From: an uncultured Clostridia bacterium
Lineage (GTDB): Bacteria > Bacillota > Clostridia > TANB77 > CAG-508
Direction of reading: 5' to 3'
NCBI GenBank assembly: GCA_947628395.1
Contig: CANQZP010000022.1
Span: 1-18,411, forward strand
Length of the DNA: 18,411 nt
Under the pieces are notes generated by a model. That model was not told the DNA's origin and made no database searches. It worked only from the letters and a program-made list of their open reading frames with translations. The translations under genes and the position numbers were made by a program. Of the stretch, positions 1-8,800 are shown piece by piece; position 1 is the stretch's first letter; the number at the start of each line of letters is the position of its first letter.

Positions 1-35
1 TACAAAAATATCTGTAAGTTGCTTCAATCGCACTC

Positions 36-72
36 GCCTGAAAAAATCAGGCTCGTTTGGTCGCTGCGCAGC
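36..72. repeat. Palindromic leader upstream of rnc
   Basis: Two compact inverted repeats stand in the otherwise AT-rich leader of rnc. The first is GCCTGA (36-41) and TCAGGC (47-52) around a five-A loop. The second is a perfect 10-bp palindrome, GCTGCGCAGC, at 63-72. No T-tract follows directly, so a terminator for an upstream gene is not obvious. The GC-rich palindromes inside AT-rich DNA resemble the intergenic palindromic elements further along the window (5703-5809, 16917-16972). The left end of any larger element may lie outside the window. Confidence 0.45.
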
Positions 73-233
73 TATTTTAAAATCAATTATTATACTGCTT
101 TTTTTAAATTTGCTTTGTTAACTTAAATAGACATTGCCGTATGCCTATCTCAAATTTTTTACAATTTAATAAAAAAGCTTGTAAATTTAAGGAAAAAATT
201 ATAAAATTAAGAAAGAAAAAGGGGGTGAAAAAA

Positions 234-902
234 ATGAATTATGGAGATATAGAAAAAGAAATAGAATATTCTTTTGTAAATAAAGAATTATTAAATAAAG
301 CATTTACACATACATCTTATGCAAATGAAAATCATGTAGAGAGCAATGAAAGGTTAGAGTACTTAGGAGATAGTATTTTAGAGTTTGTAATGAGTAAGTA
401 TTTATTTAATAATTATTCTTCACTTAGTGAAGGAGAAATGACTAAAGTTAGAGCTAATGTTGTTTGCGAAAATAGCTTATATGAGGTAGCTAAAAGGCAT
501 AATTTTAGTGATTTCTTAAATTTAGGTAAAAGTGAAAGAGCATCACAAAACAGTAAAAAGGCAATATTAGCAGATAGCGTAGAGGCTTTAATTGCAGCTA
601 TTTATTTAGATAGTAATTTAGAAAATTCTGAAAAATTTATAATAAGTAATTTATCTGAAGCAGTTGAAATTGCTAGTAAAAATGTAGGAATGAAGGATTA
701 TAAAACAGTGCTTCAGGAAAAGCTTCAAGTACATGGAGAAGTAAAAATTCATTATGAAGTTATAAAAGAGACAGGCCCTGATCATAATAAAAGTTTTACT
801 GTTGAAGTAAGTTGTAATGACAAAAAATTAGCAGAAGGAATAGGAAAAAGTAAAAAAGAAGCGGAAATGCAAGCAGCTAAAAATGCGCTAGGCTATAAAT
901 AA
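234..902 (+). CDS. rnc: Ribonuclease III
   Basis: This is double-stranded RNA endonuclease III, which processes rRNA precursors and structured mRNAs in the cytoplasm. Read from the ATG at 234 the protein is 222 residues, normal for the family. The N-terminal nuclease domain carries the signature NERLEYLGDS at 38-47. Metal-binding acidic residues fall at E39, E42, D46, D114 and E117, the same spacing as in the E. coli enzyme. A double-stranded RNA-binding domain follows at about 150-220 and ends in KSKKEAEMQAAKNAL. The reading frame is open back to an ATG at 141, but the strong ribosome binding site GGGGGTG at 221-227 decides for 234, and the extra 31 residues look like translated leader. The next gene starts 10 nt after the stop, so the two are probably co-transcribed. 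Confidence 0.95.
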   Translation: MNYGDIEKEIEYSFVNKELLNKAFTHTSYANENHVESNERLEYLGDSILEFVMSKYLFNNYSSLSEGEMTKVRANVVCENSLYEVAKRHNFSDFLNLGKSERASQNSKKAILADSVEALIAAIYLDSNLENSEKFIISNLSEAVEIASKNVGMKDYKTVLQEKLQVHGEVKIHYEVIKETGPDHNKSFTVEVSCNDKKLAEGIGKSKKEAEMQAAKNALGYK

Positions 903-912
903 GGAGGGTGTA

Positions 913-1983
913 ATGAAACAAAATTATATTATCCCAATATTTGTACCACATTTAGGATGTAATAATCAATGCACTTTTTGTAACCAAAGAACTATTAGTG
1001 GACAAATGAAAGATATAACTCCTGAGGATGTTAAAAAAACAATTGAATATTATTTGAAAAATTTCAAAAATAAAGAAAAAGAAGTTGAGATTGCTTTTTT
1101 CGGAGGAAGTTTTACTGGAATTGATACCAAAAAGCAAATTGAGTTATTAGAAATTGCCAATAAATATATAAGAGCAAACAAAGTAAAAAGCATAAGAGTC
1201 TCAACTAGACCTGATTACATAGATAAAGAAAAACTAAAGTTATTGAAAAAATATAAAGTAAGAACAATAGAGTTAGGAGTACAATCAGCTAATGATTATA
1301 TCCTAAAAAAATGTAAAAGAGGACATACTTTTGAAGATGTAAAAAGTGCTTCTAAACTAATAAGGAGGCATGGGTTTGTTTTAGGACATCAGATGATGGT
1401 GGGACTTCCAGAAAGTACGATGTTAGATGAGATAAATACAGCTAAAGCTTTGGCAAAATTAAAACCTAAGATTATGAGGATTTATCCTGTACTTGTACTT
1501 AAAGGAACAGAGCTTGAAAAAGAATATAATGATGGATCTTATGAACCACTTTCCTTAAGTCAAGCAGTTGAAAGATGTAAAGAACTTTGTTATTTCTTTG
1601 GAAAAAAACATATAAAAGTTATAAGAATAGGGCTTCAAAATACAGATACGATTTCTGATTCTAAAAAGAATAAATCAAGTGAAGTTGTAAGTGGACCTTA
1701 TAGTGAAAATTTCAGACAATTAGTAGAATCAAGTATGTGTTATGATATGATAGTAAATAAAATTAAATCTTATAATGTAAAAGTAAAAGAAGTTGAAATT
1801 ATAACAAATCCTAAAAATGTTGATAATGTAGTAGGATATAAGAAAGAAAATGTTCAAAAATTAAAAGAATATTACAATGTAGATGTAAAAATAAAACAGG
1901 ATTTTTCAATAAAAAATGAAGACATTAAAATAAATATATTAAAAAAATATACAGACTTTTTAGATGAAAATGAAAATGTATAA
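913..1983 (+). CDS. Radical SAM protein, Elp3/YhcC-like
   Basis: This is a 356-residue radical S-adenosylmethionine enzyme. The [4Fe-4S] cluster cysteines are C16, C20 and C23 in the motif CNNQCTFC, and the SAM-contacting FFGGSFTG stretch is at 62-69. The remaining N-terminal two-thirds has the pattern of the Elp3/coproporphyrinogen-oxidase-like radical SAM barrel, for example STRPDYID and ELGVQSANDYIL. The C-terminal ~110 residues are Lys-rich and poorly conserved, and no acetyltransferase domain is recognisable, so it is not a full Elp3. The substrate is unknown. The ribosome binding site AAGGAGGG overlaps the rnc stop codon. In many clostridia a gene of this type follows rnc and precedes smc, which supports the assignment. 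Here smc does not follow, and a hairpin at 1991-2025 closes the unit. Confidence 0.85.
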   Translation: MKQNYIIPIFVPHLGCNNQCTFCNQRTISGQMKDITPEDVKKTIEYYLKNFKNKEKEVEIAFFGGSFTGIDTKKQIELLEIANKYIRANKVKSIRVSTRPDYIDKEKLKLLKKYKVRTIELGVQSANDYILKKCKRGHTFEDVKSASKLIRRHGFVLGHQMMVGLPESTMLDEINTAKALAKLKPKIMRIYPVLVLKGTELEKEYNDGSYEPLSLSQAVERCKELCYFFGKKHIKVIRIGLQNTDTISDSKKNKSSEVVSGPYSENFRQLVESSMCYDMIVNKIKSYNVKVKEVEIITNPKNVDNVVGYKKENVQKLKEYYNVDVKIKQDFSIKNEDIKINILKKYTDFLDENENV

Positions 1984-1990
1984 ATTGATA

Positions 1991-2025
1991 AAAAAGCACC
2001 AATACTAGTAGTAAAGGTGTTTTTT
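1991..2025 (+). terminator. Terminator hairpin overlapping the yitT-like ribosome binding site
   Basis: The arm 1991-2000 (AAAAAGCACC) pairs with 2016-2025 (GGTGTTTTTT) as a 10-bp stem with one G-T wobble and a 15-nt loop, and its 3' arm is the T-run. It starts 8 nt after the stop of the radical SAM gene. The GGTG of the descending arm is also part of the AAAGGTG Shine-Dalgarno sequence for the ATG at 2029, so folding would both end transcription and hide the site. Confidence 0.65.
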
Positions 2026-2028
2026 ATT

Positions 2029-2871
2029 ATGAAAAAGAAATTGTTTAAAGAAATTATATATACAATTTTAGGAACTATTATTATAGCTTTTGGAACAGTG
2101 GGATTTTTATTGCCAAATAAATTGTCTTCAGGTGGTTTTACTGGTATTGCTACAATATTTTATTACTTATTTAACTTACCTGTAGGAACAACAGTTATAT
2201 TATTAAATATTCCACTTTTTATTATTGCATTTTTTAGAATCGGTAAAGCTTTTCTATTAAAAACAATATTTGGTACAATTTCTCTTTCTATTTTTATAGA
2301 TTTATTTGAAGGAATAAATGCTTTTACAGATGACAGATTTTTGGCTTCAATTTATGGCGGAATTTTAATAGGAATTGGAACTTCTTTAGTTTTTAAAGCT
2401 AACAATGCTACAGGTGGGTCTGATTTAATTGTACAACTTGTACAAAGTTTTAGTAAAACACTGAGTGCAAGTAATTTATTAGTTGGAGTGGATGGAGCGA
2501 TTGTCTTTTTGAATTTAATAGTTTTTGGTGAAATAGAGATTGGACTATATTCTGCAATTACAATATATATTATGGGAAAAATGATTGATATTGTTTTTGA
2601 AGGTATCAATTTTAGTAAAATGGTATATATTATTTCTGATTCATCAGAGGAAATATCTAAGCAAATTGGAATTTTCATAAAAAAAGGAACGACTGGGCTT
2701 TATGGAAAAGGAATGTATTTTGACAGGGAAAAATTAATTCTTATGTGTGTAGTCAAGAGAAGAGATATTATGAAGTTAAAAGAACTTGTGGCTAAAATAG
2801 ATGAAAAGGCTTTTTTGATAATTACAGATGCAAGGGATGTGTATGGGTTAGGGTTTAAGGAAGTATACTAA
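2029..2871 (+). CDS. YitT family membrane protein (DUF161 + DUF2179)
   Basis: This is a 280-residue integral membrane protein of the YitT family, common in Firmicutes and often present in several copies; its molecular function is not established. About five to six hydrophobic segments lie at roughly 9-29, 48-68, 75-93, 104-121, 150-170 and 172-190. They include the family's glycine motifs SGGFTGIA and ATGGSD. A soluble C-terminal DUF2179 domain (about 200-280) ends in the typical TDARDVYGLGFKE. A GTG at 2017 is in frame, but the AAAGGTG at 2013-2019 fits the ATG at 2029, which also gives the usual basic N-terminus MKKKLFKE. The gene begins immediately downstream of the terminator-like hairpin and may be a separate transcript or a read-through product. 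Confidence 0.88.
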   Translation: MKKKLFKEIIYTILGTIIIAFGTVGFLLPNKLSSGGFTGIATIFYYLFNLPVGTTVILLNIPLFIIAFFRIGKAFLLKTIFGTISLSIFIDLFEGINAFTDDRFLASIYGGILIGIGTSLVFKANNATGGSDLIVQLVQSFSKTLSASNLLVGVDGAIVFLNLIVFGEIEIGLYSAITIYIMGKMIDIVFEGINFSKMVYIISDSSEEISKQIGIFIKKGTTGLYGKGMYFDREKLILMCVVKRRDIMKLKELVAKIDEKAFLIITDARDVYGLGFKEVY

Positions 2872-2942
2872 ATTTCGTCATGATGTAGAAAAAATAATCA
2901 CTTAATTGTTTATTTTGAATATAAATAATTGAGGTGAAAAAA

Positions 2943-3887
2943 ATGAATTATAAGTATTATACTTCTAATAATAACGGGCAGGATGATTATGGCTTGAAGT
3001 GCGTAAATGATAATGGATATGGGTTAATTTGTAAAGATTATAAGTTAGAGTTTCCTCCTCAACAGCAAGATGTTCAACCTGGTATGGAGTACTTAATGAG
3101 ACCAAGGCCTATATTTGATAATCCGTATTACATAGGTAGTGGAAAACTAATGAATAAGGTTGCTATTATAACTGGTGGCGATTCTGGGATAGGTAGAGCT
3201 GTAGCAGTAGGTTTTGTGAAAGAGGGAGCAACTGTAGTTATTGTTTATTATAATGAGAAAAAAGATGCAGAAGAAACAAAGGCCTTTATAGAGAGGCTTG
3301 GTGGAACTTGTGTACTAATGGAAGGTGATATAAAAGATACGTGTTTTTGTGACAGAATAGTAGATGAAACAATGAAAAAATTTGGTAGAATTGATATTTT
3401 AGTAAATAATGCTGGTGTTCAATATCAACAAAAAAGTTTATTAGATATAACTGATGAGCAGTTTGATTTAACTATGAAAACGAATATTTATGGAATGTTT
3501 TATTTAACTAAGAGAGTATTGAAACATTTATGCCCTGGTGCAAGTATTATAAATGTTACATCTATTACTACTTTTAAAGGAGAGCCAGAACTAATTGATT
3601 ATGTCACAAGTAAAGGTGCTATTGTTGGTTTCACTAGGTCGCTTGCGACTAATTTAGCTTCTAAGAATATTAGAGTTAATGCTGTATCTCCAGGTGTATT
3701 TTGGACTCCACTTCAACCTGCTTGCTGGGAGGCTGAAAAGATACCAACTCTTGGTTCTGATGCACCGATGGGAAGAGCTGGACACCCTTATGAGATTGCA
3801 CCTCTTTTTATTTATTTAGCAAGTTCGGACTCGTCTTATGTAACTGGTCAGGTTATGCATATCAATGGTGGAGAGTATAAGGGATAG
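2943..3887 (+). CDS. SDR family oxidoreductase (YdaD/YhdF-like)
   Basis: This is a classical short-chain dehydrogenase/reductase of 314 residues. It belongs to the subgroup with a ~65-residue N-terminal extension containing PPQQQ, QPG and a GSGKL lead-in, as in the Bacillus general-stress proteins YdaD and YhdF. The cofactor-binding motif TGGDSGIG is at 77-84 and NNAG at 155-158. The catalytic tetrad is N181, S207, Y220 and K224. The substrate is not predictable, and these enzymes usually act on sugar alcohols, alcohols or carbonyl compounds with NAD(P)H. A GTG at 2934 is in frame, but GAGGTG at 2931-2936 is a ribosome binding site for the ATG at 2943. The N-terminal ~35 residues are unusually rich in Asn, Asp, Gly and Tyr. 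A terminator-like hairpin follows at 3933-3976. Confidence 0.9.
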   Translation: MNYKYYTSNNNGQDDYGLKCVNDNGYGLICKDYKLEFPPQQQDVQPGMEYLMRPRPIFDNPYYIGSGKLMNKVAIITGGDSGIGRAVAVGFVKEGATVVIVYYNEKKDAEETKAFIERLGGTCVLMEGDIKDTCFCDRIVDETMKKFGRIDILVNNAGVQYQQKSLLDITDEQFDLTMKTNIYGMFYLTKRVLKHLCPGASIINVTSITTFKGEPELIDYVTSKGAIVGFTRSLATNLASKNIRVNAVSPGVFWTPLQPACWEAEKIPTLGSDAPMGRAGHPYEIAPLFIYLASSDSSYVTGQVMHINGGEYKG

Positions 3888-3932
3888 TTAAAATACAATG
3901 TGACAAAAGGCGAATGAAGAAGATAGTGTGTC

Positions 3933-3976
3933 ATTCAGTGTGTAAATTTTAGAAAAAGTTTATGCACTGAATTTTT
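3933..3976 (+). terminator. Rho-independent terminator after the SDR gene
   Basis: The arm 3933-3946 pairs along its whole 14 nt with 3959-3972 (two wobble pairs) around a 12-nt loop and is followed by a T-run at 3972-3976. It lies about 45 nt after the SDR stop codon and before the toxin-antitoxin promoter, which fits termination of the SDR transcript. Confidence 0.65.
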
Positions 3977-4031
3977 ATGTGCAGGATGCCTAATTTTGTG
4001 CATAATTTTATTGGAAAATAGTATAATAATA

Positions 4032-4060
4032 TTGACTATTGTAATACAATGTAATACAAT
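4032..4060 (+). promoter_or_regulatory. Toxin-antitoxin promoter with overlapping palindromic operators
   Basis: A near-consensus promoter is visible: TTGACT at 4032-4037, a 17-nt spacer and TACAAT at 4055-4060. The spacer holds a perfect palindrome, ATTGTA-A-TACAAT (4038-4050). A second, slightly imperfect copy (AATGTA-A-TACAAT, 4048-4060) overlaps it with a 10-bp period and covers the -10 box. One site per DNA turn is the arrangement expected for cooperative binding by a ribbon-helix-helix antitoxin dimer, so autorepression is likely. Confidence 0.7.
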
Positions 4061-4084
4061 ATAAATGAGAGGAGTTGATATATT

Positions 4085-4303
4085 ATGACTATTTCAGTAC
4101 GATTAAATGATAAAGAGATTGAATTAATTAAGGCATATGCAGATATGAACAATATTTCATTATCTGATTTAGTAAGAAATGCTGTAATGGAAAAAATTGA
4201 AGATGAATATGATCTAGAGTGCTATAAAAAAGCAATTGATGAATATAAGGAAAATTCTAAGACATATACAATGGATGAGATGAAAAAGGAGTTGGGGCTT
4301 TAA
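4085..4303 (+). CDS. RelB-family antitoxin (ribbon-helix-helix)
   Basis: This is a 72-residue type II antitoxin. The N-terminal ~45 residues form a ribbon-helix-helix DNA-binding domain, with the strand MTISVRLNDKE and helices running through ISLSDLVRNAVMEKI. The acidic C-terminal tail (about 46-72, containing YKENSKTYTMDEMKKELG) is the usual toxin-neutralising segment of RelB/DUF6290 proteins. The ribosome binding site GAGAGGAG lies about 10 nt before the ATG. Its TAA stop shares one base with the ATG of the downstream toxin, the translational coupling typical of these pairs. The two palindromic sites in its promoter are its probable operators. Confidence 0.88.
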   Translation: MTISVRLNDKEIELIKAYADMNNISLSDLVRNAVMEKIEDEYDLECYKKAIDEYKENSKTYTMDEMKKELGL

Positions 4304-4566
4304 TGAAATATAAAATCGTATTCACAGAAAGAGCTGCAAAACAATTAAAAAAGTTAGATAAACGTATAGCAGCATTGATAATTGGTTGGTTAGAAAAAAA
4401 TATTGAAGGGTGTGAGAATCCTAGGATACATGGGAAAGGTTTAGTAGAGAATAGGTCAGGTCAATGGAGATATAGAATTGGGGATTATAGAGTAATATGT
4501 GAAATTCAAGATGAAAAAATTATAGTTTTAGTTTTAGAGATTGGTCATAGAAGGGAAATATATTAA
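4303..4566 (+). CDS. RelE/ParE-family toxin
   Basis: This is an 87-residue RelE-superfamily toxin, in most studied cases an mRNA interferase acting on the ribosome. The family fold is apparent: a first strand YKIVFTERA, a helical pair (about 9-34), then the strand signature WRYRIGDYRVI at 55-65 and the terminal GHRREIY at 81-87. Candidate catalytic residues are R56, R58, R63, R83 and the last residue, Y87, all present, so the toxin looks intact. It overlaps the antitoxin stop by one base. RelE (ribosome-dependent mRNA cleavage) is favoured over ParE (gyrase inhibition) because of the C-terminal His-Arg...Tyr, but this is not certain. Confidence 0.88.
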   Translation: MKYKIVFTERAAKQLKKLDKRIAALIIGWLEKNIEGCENPRIHGKGLVENRSGQWRYRIGDYRVICEIQDEKIIVLVLEIGHRREIY

Positions 4567-4582
4567 ATGTGACAATTAGATA

Positions 4583-4632
4583 CTAGTTAATATAAGTATT
4601 TTCAAATAAAAAACACAAAATGTATTAACTAG
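4583..4632. repeat. 10-bp inverted repeat between toxin and glycosylase genes
   Basis: CTAGTTAATA at 4583-4592 is the exact reverse complement of 4623-4632, separated by 30 AT-rich bases. No T-run follows on either strand close enough for a standard terminator, so its role is open. It is the only clear structure in the 156-nt gap after the toxin gene. Confidence 0.45.
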
Positions 4633-4665
4633 AAAAATGTAATTTCCTAAAAAGATAAATATTTA

Positions 4666-4694
4666 TTGAAAAAGATATAAAAATGTATTAAACT
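4666..4694 (+). promoter_or_regulatory. Possible promoter of the glycosylase gene
   Basis: TTGAAA (4666-4671) is followed after 17 nt by TAAACT (4689-4694), 29 nt before the start codon. The -35 is good and the -10 matches only in part. In DNA this AT-rich such matches occur by chance, so the call is weak. Confidence 0.35.
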
Positions 4695-4722
4695 TAAGAA
4701 AAAATAAAAGGAAGTAAAAAGA

Positions 4723-5586
4723 ATGAAAGAACAAGAATATGTATTAAAAAATATAAAAGATTTTGAGCTTTCTCATATTTTTGATTGTGGACAGTGTTTT
4801 AGATGGGAAAAACAAGATGATGGAAGCTATACAGGAGTAATAAAACAGGGTGTGTTAAATGTAAAAAAGGAAGATGATACTCTTTATATAAATGGAATAT
4901 GTGATGGCGATATTAAAGAATTAGTAACTGAATATTTTGACTTAAATACTGACTACGGAAAAATAAAAACTAAACTTTCTAAAATAGATGATAATATGAA
5001 AAAAAGTATAGAATATGGAAAAGGAATTCGTATTTTAAATCAAGATCTATGGGAGTGTATCATCTCATTTATAATTTCAGCGAATAACAATATTCCAAGA
5101 ATAAAAGGAATTATTGAAAGAATCTCTAAAAAGTGTGGGACAAGAGTTATTTGGAATAACAAAGAATATTATTTATTCCCAACTAAAGAACAATTATCAA
5201 CTCTTACTGTTAAAGATTTAAGAGATTTAGGTTTAGGTTTTAGAGACAAAAGAGTACATAAAACTTGTGAAATGATTATGAAAAAAGAAGTAGACTTAGA
5301 TAGATTAGAAAAATTAGATAATTCTGATGAGATAAGAGAAGAATTATTAAAATTAGATGGTGTTGGAGAAAAAGTAGCTGATTGTATAATGCTTTTTTCC
5401 CTTAAGAGATTTGATGTATTCCCTGTAGATGTATGGGTTAGAAGAGTTATGAATGATTTATATATTAAATTTGAAGATGAAACAAAAATAAATAAAAGAG
5501 AAATTAAAGAAATTGCTTTTGAGCTATTTGGGGACAAGGCAGGAATTGCACAGCAATATTTATTTTATTGGAGAAGAGAAAACTAA
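4723..5586 (+). CDS. ogg: 8-oxoguanine DNA glycosylase (OGG1 type)
   Basis: This is a base-excision repair enzyme that removes 8-oxoguanine and cuts the strand by its lyase activity. The protein is 287 residues. The N-terminal OGG domain carries CGQCFRW at 22-28. The helix-hairpin-helix/GPD fold follows, with NQDLWECIISFIISANNN at about 106-123 and the hairpin LDGVGEKVAD at 211-220. K217 is the catalytic Schiff-base lysine and D236, in FPVDVWVRR, is the conserved aspartate. All key residues are present. The ribosome binding site AAAGGAAG stands about 9 nt before the ATG. The gene appears to be transcribed alone, between the toxin-antitoxin module and addB. Confidence 0.93.
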   Translation: MKEQEYVLKNIKDFELSHIFDCGQCFRWEKQDDGSYTGVIKQGVLNVKKEDDTLYINGICDGDIKELVTEYFDLNTDYGKIKTKLSKIDDNMKKSIEYGKGIRILNQDLWECIISFIISANNNIPRIKGIIERISKKCGTRVIWNNKEYYLFPTKEQLSTLTVKDLRDLGLGFRDKRVHKTCEMIMKKEVDLDRLEKLDNSDEIREELLKLDGVGEKVADCIMLFSLKRFDVFPVDVWVRRVMNDLYIKFEDETKINKREIKEIAFELFGDKAGIAQQYLFYWRREN

Positions 5587-5643
5587 TTTTTAGTTAAATC
5601 TGCTTTTAGAAATTTAATTTTCATACTTTTATTCAACAAGTCG

Positions 5644-5667
5644 TGTAGGGTCGATTTTAATCGCCCG
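5644..5667. repeat. REP-like hairpin, copy 1
   Basis: TGTAGGG-T-CGATTTTAATCG-CCCG is a member of the family GTAGGGGCGATTTTAATCGCCCC seen again at 16941-16963 and 17684-17709. This copy carries a T in place of one G, which breaks the stem in the middle. It lies in the 260-nt gene-free stretch 5587-5846 before addB. Confidence 0.6.
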
Positions 5668-5702
5668 ATACTTTAAGGAGTGATATAAAAAAATTTTCTA
5701 AA

Positions 5703-5809
5703 AACATACTTAATATAATATTTTAAAGCGACGCGCAGTTTGGGAGAATTGCTCCTTGAAGATAGCCACCGACCAGCAAGGAGCAAAAAAATATTATATT
5801 AAGTATGTT
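5703..5809. repeat. Large nested palindrome upstream of addB
   Basis: A perfect 22-bp inverted repeat (5703-5724 with 5788-5809) encloses a second perfect 10-bp inverted repeat (5749-5758 with 5777-5786, TTGCTCCTTG/CAAGGAGCAA) with an 18-nt loop. The 24 nt between the left arms (5725-5748) are GC-rich and unpaired. The 107-bp unit ends 37 nt before addB. It could be a miniature mobile or REP-type element, or a structured leader. The lack of a T-run directly after either stem makes a plain terminator less likely. Confidence 0.65.
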
Positions 5810-5846
5810 AGAGTAATATATTAAATTAATAATATAAGGAGAAATT

Positions 5847-8800
5847 ATGAGCCTTCGAATCGTATATGGAAGAAGCGGAACAGGAAAAACGAAATATATA
5901 CTAGATGAAATAAAAGAAAAAATTGAAGAAAAAAATAAAATATACATAATAGTACCAGAACAATTTTCCTTTTCAGCAGAAACAAACCTCTTAAAAACAA
6001 TAGAAAAAAATAGTGTCGTAAATACAGAGGTATTGACATTAAGTAGAATGGCAGAAAGAGTAATATTTGAAACAATAGGAAATAAAATGGACAACTTAAG
6101 CAAAATAGGAAGAAGCATGATTATATATAATATTTTAGACACTAATAAGAAAAATCTAAAATTTTTAGGAAATCCTGACAAAAACTTAGAAGTAGTAACA
6201 AGACAAATTACTGAACTGAAAAAACATAATATAACCCCTGAAAAAATAGATGAAATAGAAGAAAAACTAGAGAATAATAAATATTTGAATTTAAAATTAG
6301 AAGAAATAAAAACAATTTTATCTTTATATCAAGAAAAAATTAAAGATAATTATTTAGACGAATCAGATAATTTAACACTTCTTTATGAAAATTTACAAAA
6401 CACTGATATGTTCAATGATTCCTTAATATATATAGACGAATTTTCAGGCTTTACAACACAAGAATACAATATAATAAAAGAATTGTTAAAAAAGGCAAAA
6501 CAAGTTACAGTAAATCTATGTTTAGAAGACTTAAATTTAGAAGAAAACGAAGAAGGAAATTTATTTTATTTTAACAAAATAACTGCCCAAAAACTTATAA
6601 AAATCGCCAAAGAAATTGAATGTAAAATTGATAAGCCAGTAAATTGTATAGAAAATAAAAGAATTAATTCAAAAGAAATTAAATTTTTAGAAAAAAATTT
6701 ATATGGAAATAAAATATACAAAGAAGATGTAAATGATATAAAAATATTTTTAGCCAAATCTCCTTATTCAGAAGTAGAAAATGTAGCAAAAGAAATCTTA
6801 GAACTAGTAAAAAATCATGATTATAAATATAAAGATATATCAGTAGTTTCAGGTAATATGGAAACTTATGTATCTGATATAAATGTAATCTTTAATAAAT
6901 ATAAAATTCCAGTATTTATTGATGAGAAAAAAGATATTAATCAAAATATTTTTATGAAATATGTAATTTCAATTATGAACATTTTATCAACTAATTTTTC
7001 TCATGATTCAATGTTTTCATATATAAAATTAGGTCTATTAGATTTAAAAGAAGATGAAATATTCGAATTAGAAAATTATTGTAATAAGTGGGGAATAAGA
7101 GGGGCAAAATGGTACAAAGAAGACTTTTCTTATGAGCCAATCTGTGATACTCAAGAAAAATTAAATGATATCAGAAAAAAGATTATTAATCCAATTTTAA
7201 AATTTAAAAATTCATTAACTGGCAAAAAAACAGGAAAAGATATTACTTTAGCTTTATATAATTTCTTAATAGAAAATAAAATTCAAGAAAAGATAAAAGC
7301 AAAATCTGAGAAATTAAAAGAACAACAAAAATTAGAACTTGCTAATGAATATATGGCAAGCATATCACTATTTTTTAACGTCTTAGACGAAATTATGATT
7401 TCTTTTGAAAATGAGAAAATGTCTTTTGAAAAATATACAAAAATATTGCAAATTGGACTTTCAGAAACTGAATTTGGAAAAATCCCATCTACATTAGATC
7501 AAGTAATTTATGGCGATTTGGATAGGTCTAAAACCCATAATATTAAAGCACTATTTGTACTTGGAATGAATGATGGAGTGATTCCAGCTATAATGAAGGA
7601 TGAAGGATTTTTGAATGATAAAGACAGGGAGATTTTAAAAGAAAATGAAATAGAACTTGCAAAAACTACAATAGAACAAGTTTATGAAAATCAATTTTCA
7701 ATATACAAAACTTTTTCTATGCCTGAGAATAAAATATATTTTTCATATCCTGTGTCTGACAAGGAAGGAAAAGCATTAAGAAAATCTATTTTAATTACTA
7801 AAATAAAAAAGATTTTTCCAAAATTGCAAGAAGACAGTGATGTTATTAAATCTAAATTTACTATTACAAATAAAGATGCAAGTTTAGATGAAGCTATTAC
7901 TAGGTATAAAGAATTTTTAGACGGAAAAGAAATAGAAAAGGATGTAGAAAATCTTTTATCTTGGTATTATTTTAATGAAAATAGAAGACTAAAAAGAATA
8001 TTAGGTGCAATAGAATATGATAATAAGTCAAAAGATATTAAAGAAAAAAATATCATAAAGTTATATGGAAAAAAATTAAAGACAAGTGTATCTAGGTTAG
8101 AACAATACAGGAAATGTCCATTTTCTTTTCATTTAAAATATGGTTTAAAACTAAAAGAAAAACAAGAATTCAAGATTCGCTCTATTGATACTGGTAACTT
8201 CATGCATGAAGTAATTGATGAATATTTTAAATACATAGATGAAGAAAATCTAGACTTAAAAACTATAGAATATGAAGAAATAAAAAATATTGTATATGAA
8301 ATAATAGAAGAAAAATTAAATATGAGAAAAAATTATATTTTTTCTAGTTCACCTAAATTTAGAGTACTTACAAAACAGCTAAAAGGAGTAGTTTTAGAAT
8401 CAATTTATTATATAACAGAAGAACTTAAAAATAATAAATTTAAAGTATTAGGTCATGAGTTAGAATTCAAAGACAAATCAGATTTAGACCCAATATCTAT
8501 TACTTTAGATGACGGAACAAATGTTGAGATAACAGGAAAAATAGATAGAGTAGATATTGCAAAAACATCTGAAAATGATTTAATAAGAATAATTGATTAT
8601 AAATCTAGTGTAAAAGATATTGATTTAAACCAAGTTGTAAGTGGATTGCAGATACAGCTTTTAACATATATGGATGCTTTAACAGAAGACGAAACGAAAA
8701 ATCCTGCAGGTGTTCTTTATTTCAATTTAATTGATACAATAATAAAAGCTAGCAGAAATTTATCTGATGAAGAGATAAAAAAGGAAATAAGGAAAAAGTT

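Noticed and set aside
141..233. Upstream ATG for rnc adding 31 residues
   Set aside because: It has no ribosome binding site, the added residues are low-complexity, and a strong Shine-Dalgarno precedes the ATG at 234 that gives the normal family length.
5581..5595. AACTAA-TTT-TTAGTT hairpin at the glycosylase stop codon as terminator
   Set aside because: It is only six A/T-rich pairs with no T-run beyond the stem, which is expected by chance in this base composition.
5723..6181. Hydrophobic antisense open frame at the start of addB
   Set aside because: It lies over the conserved Walker A coding region of addB and the palindrome, without a ribosome binding site. The hydrophobicity is a reflection of AAA/GAA codons read backwards.
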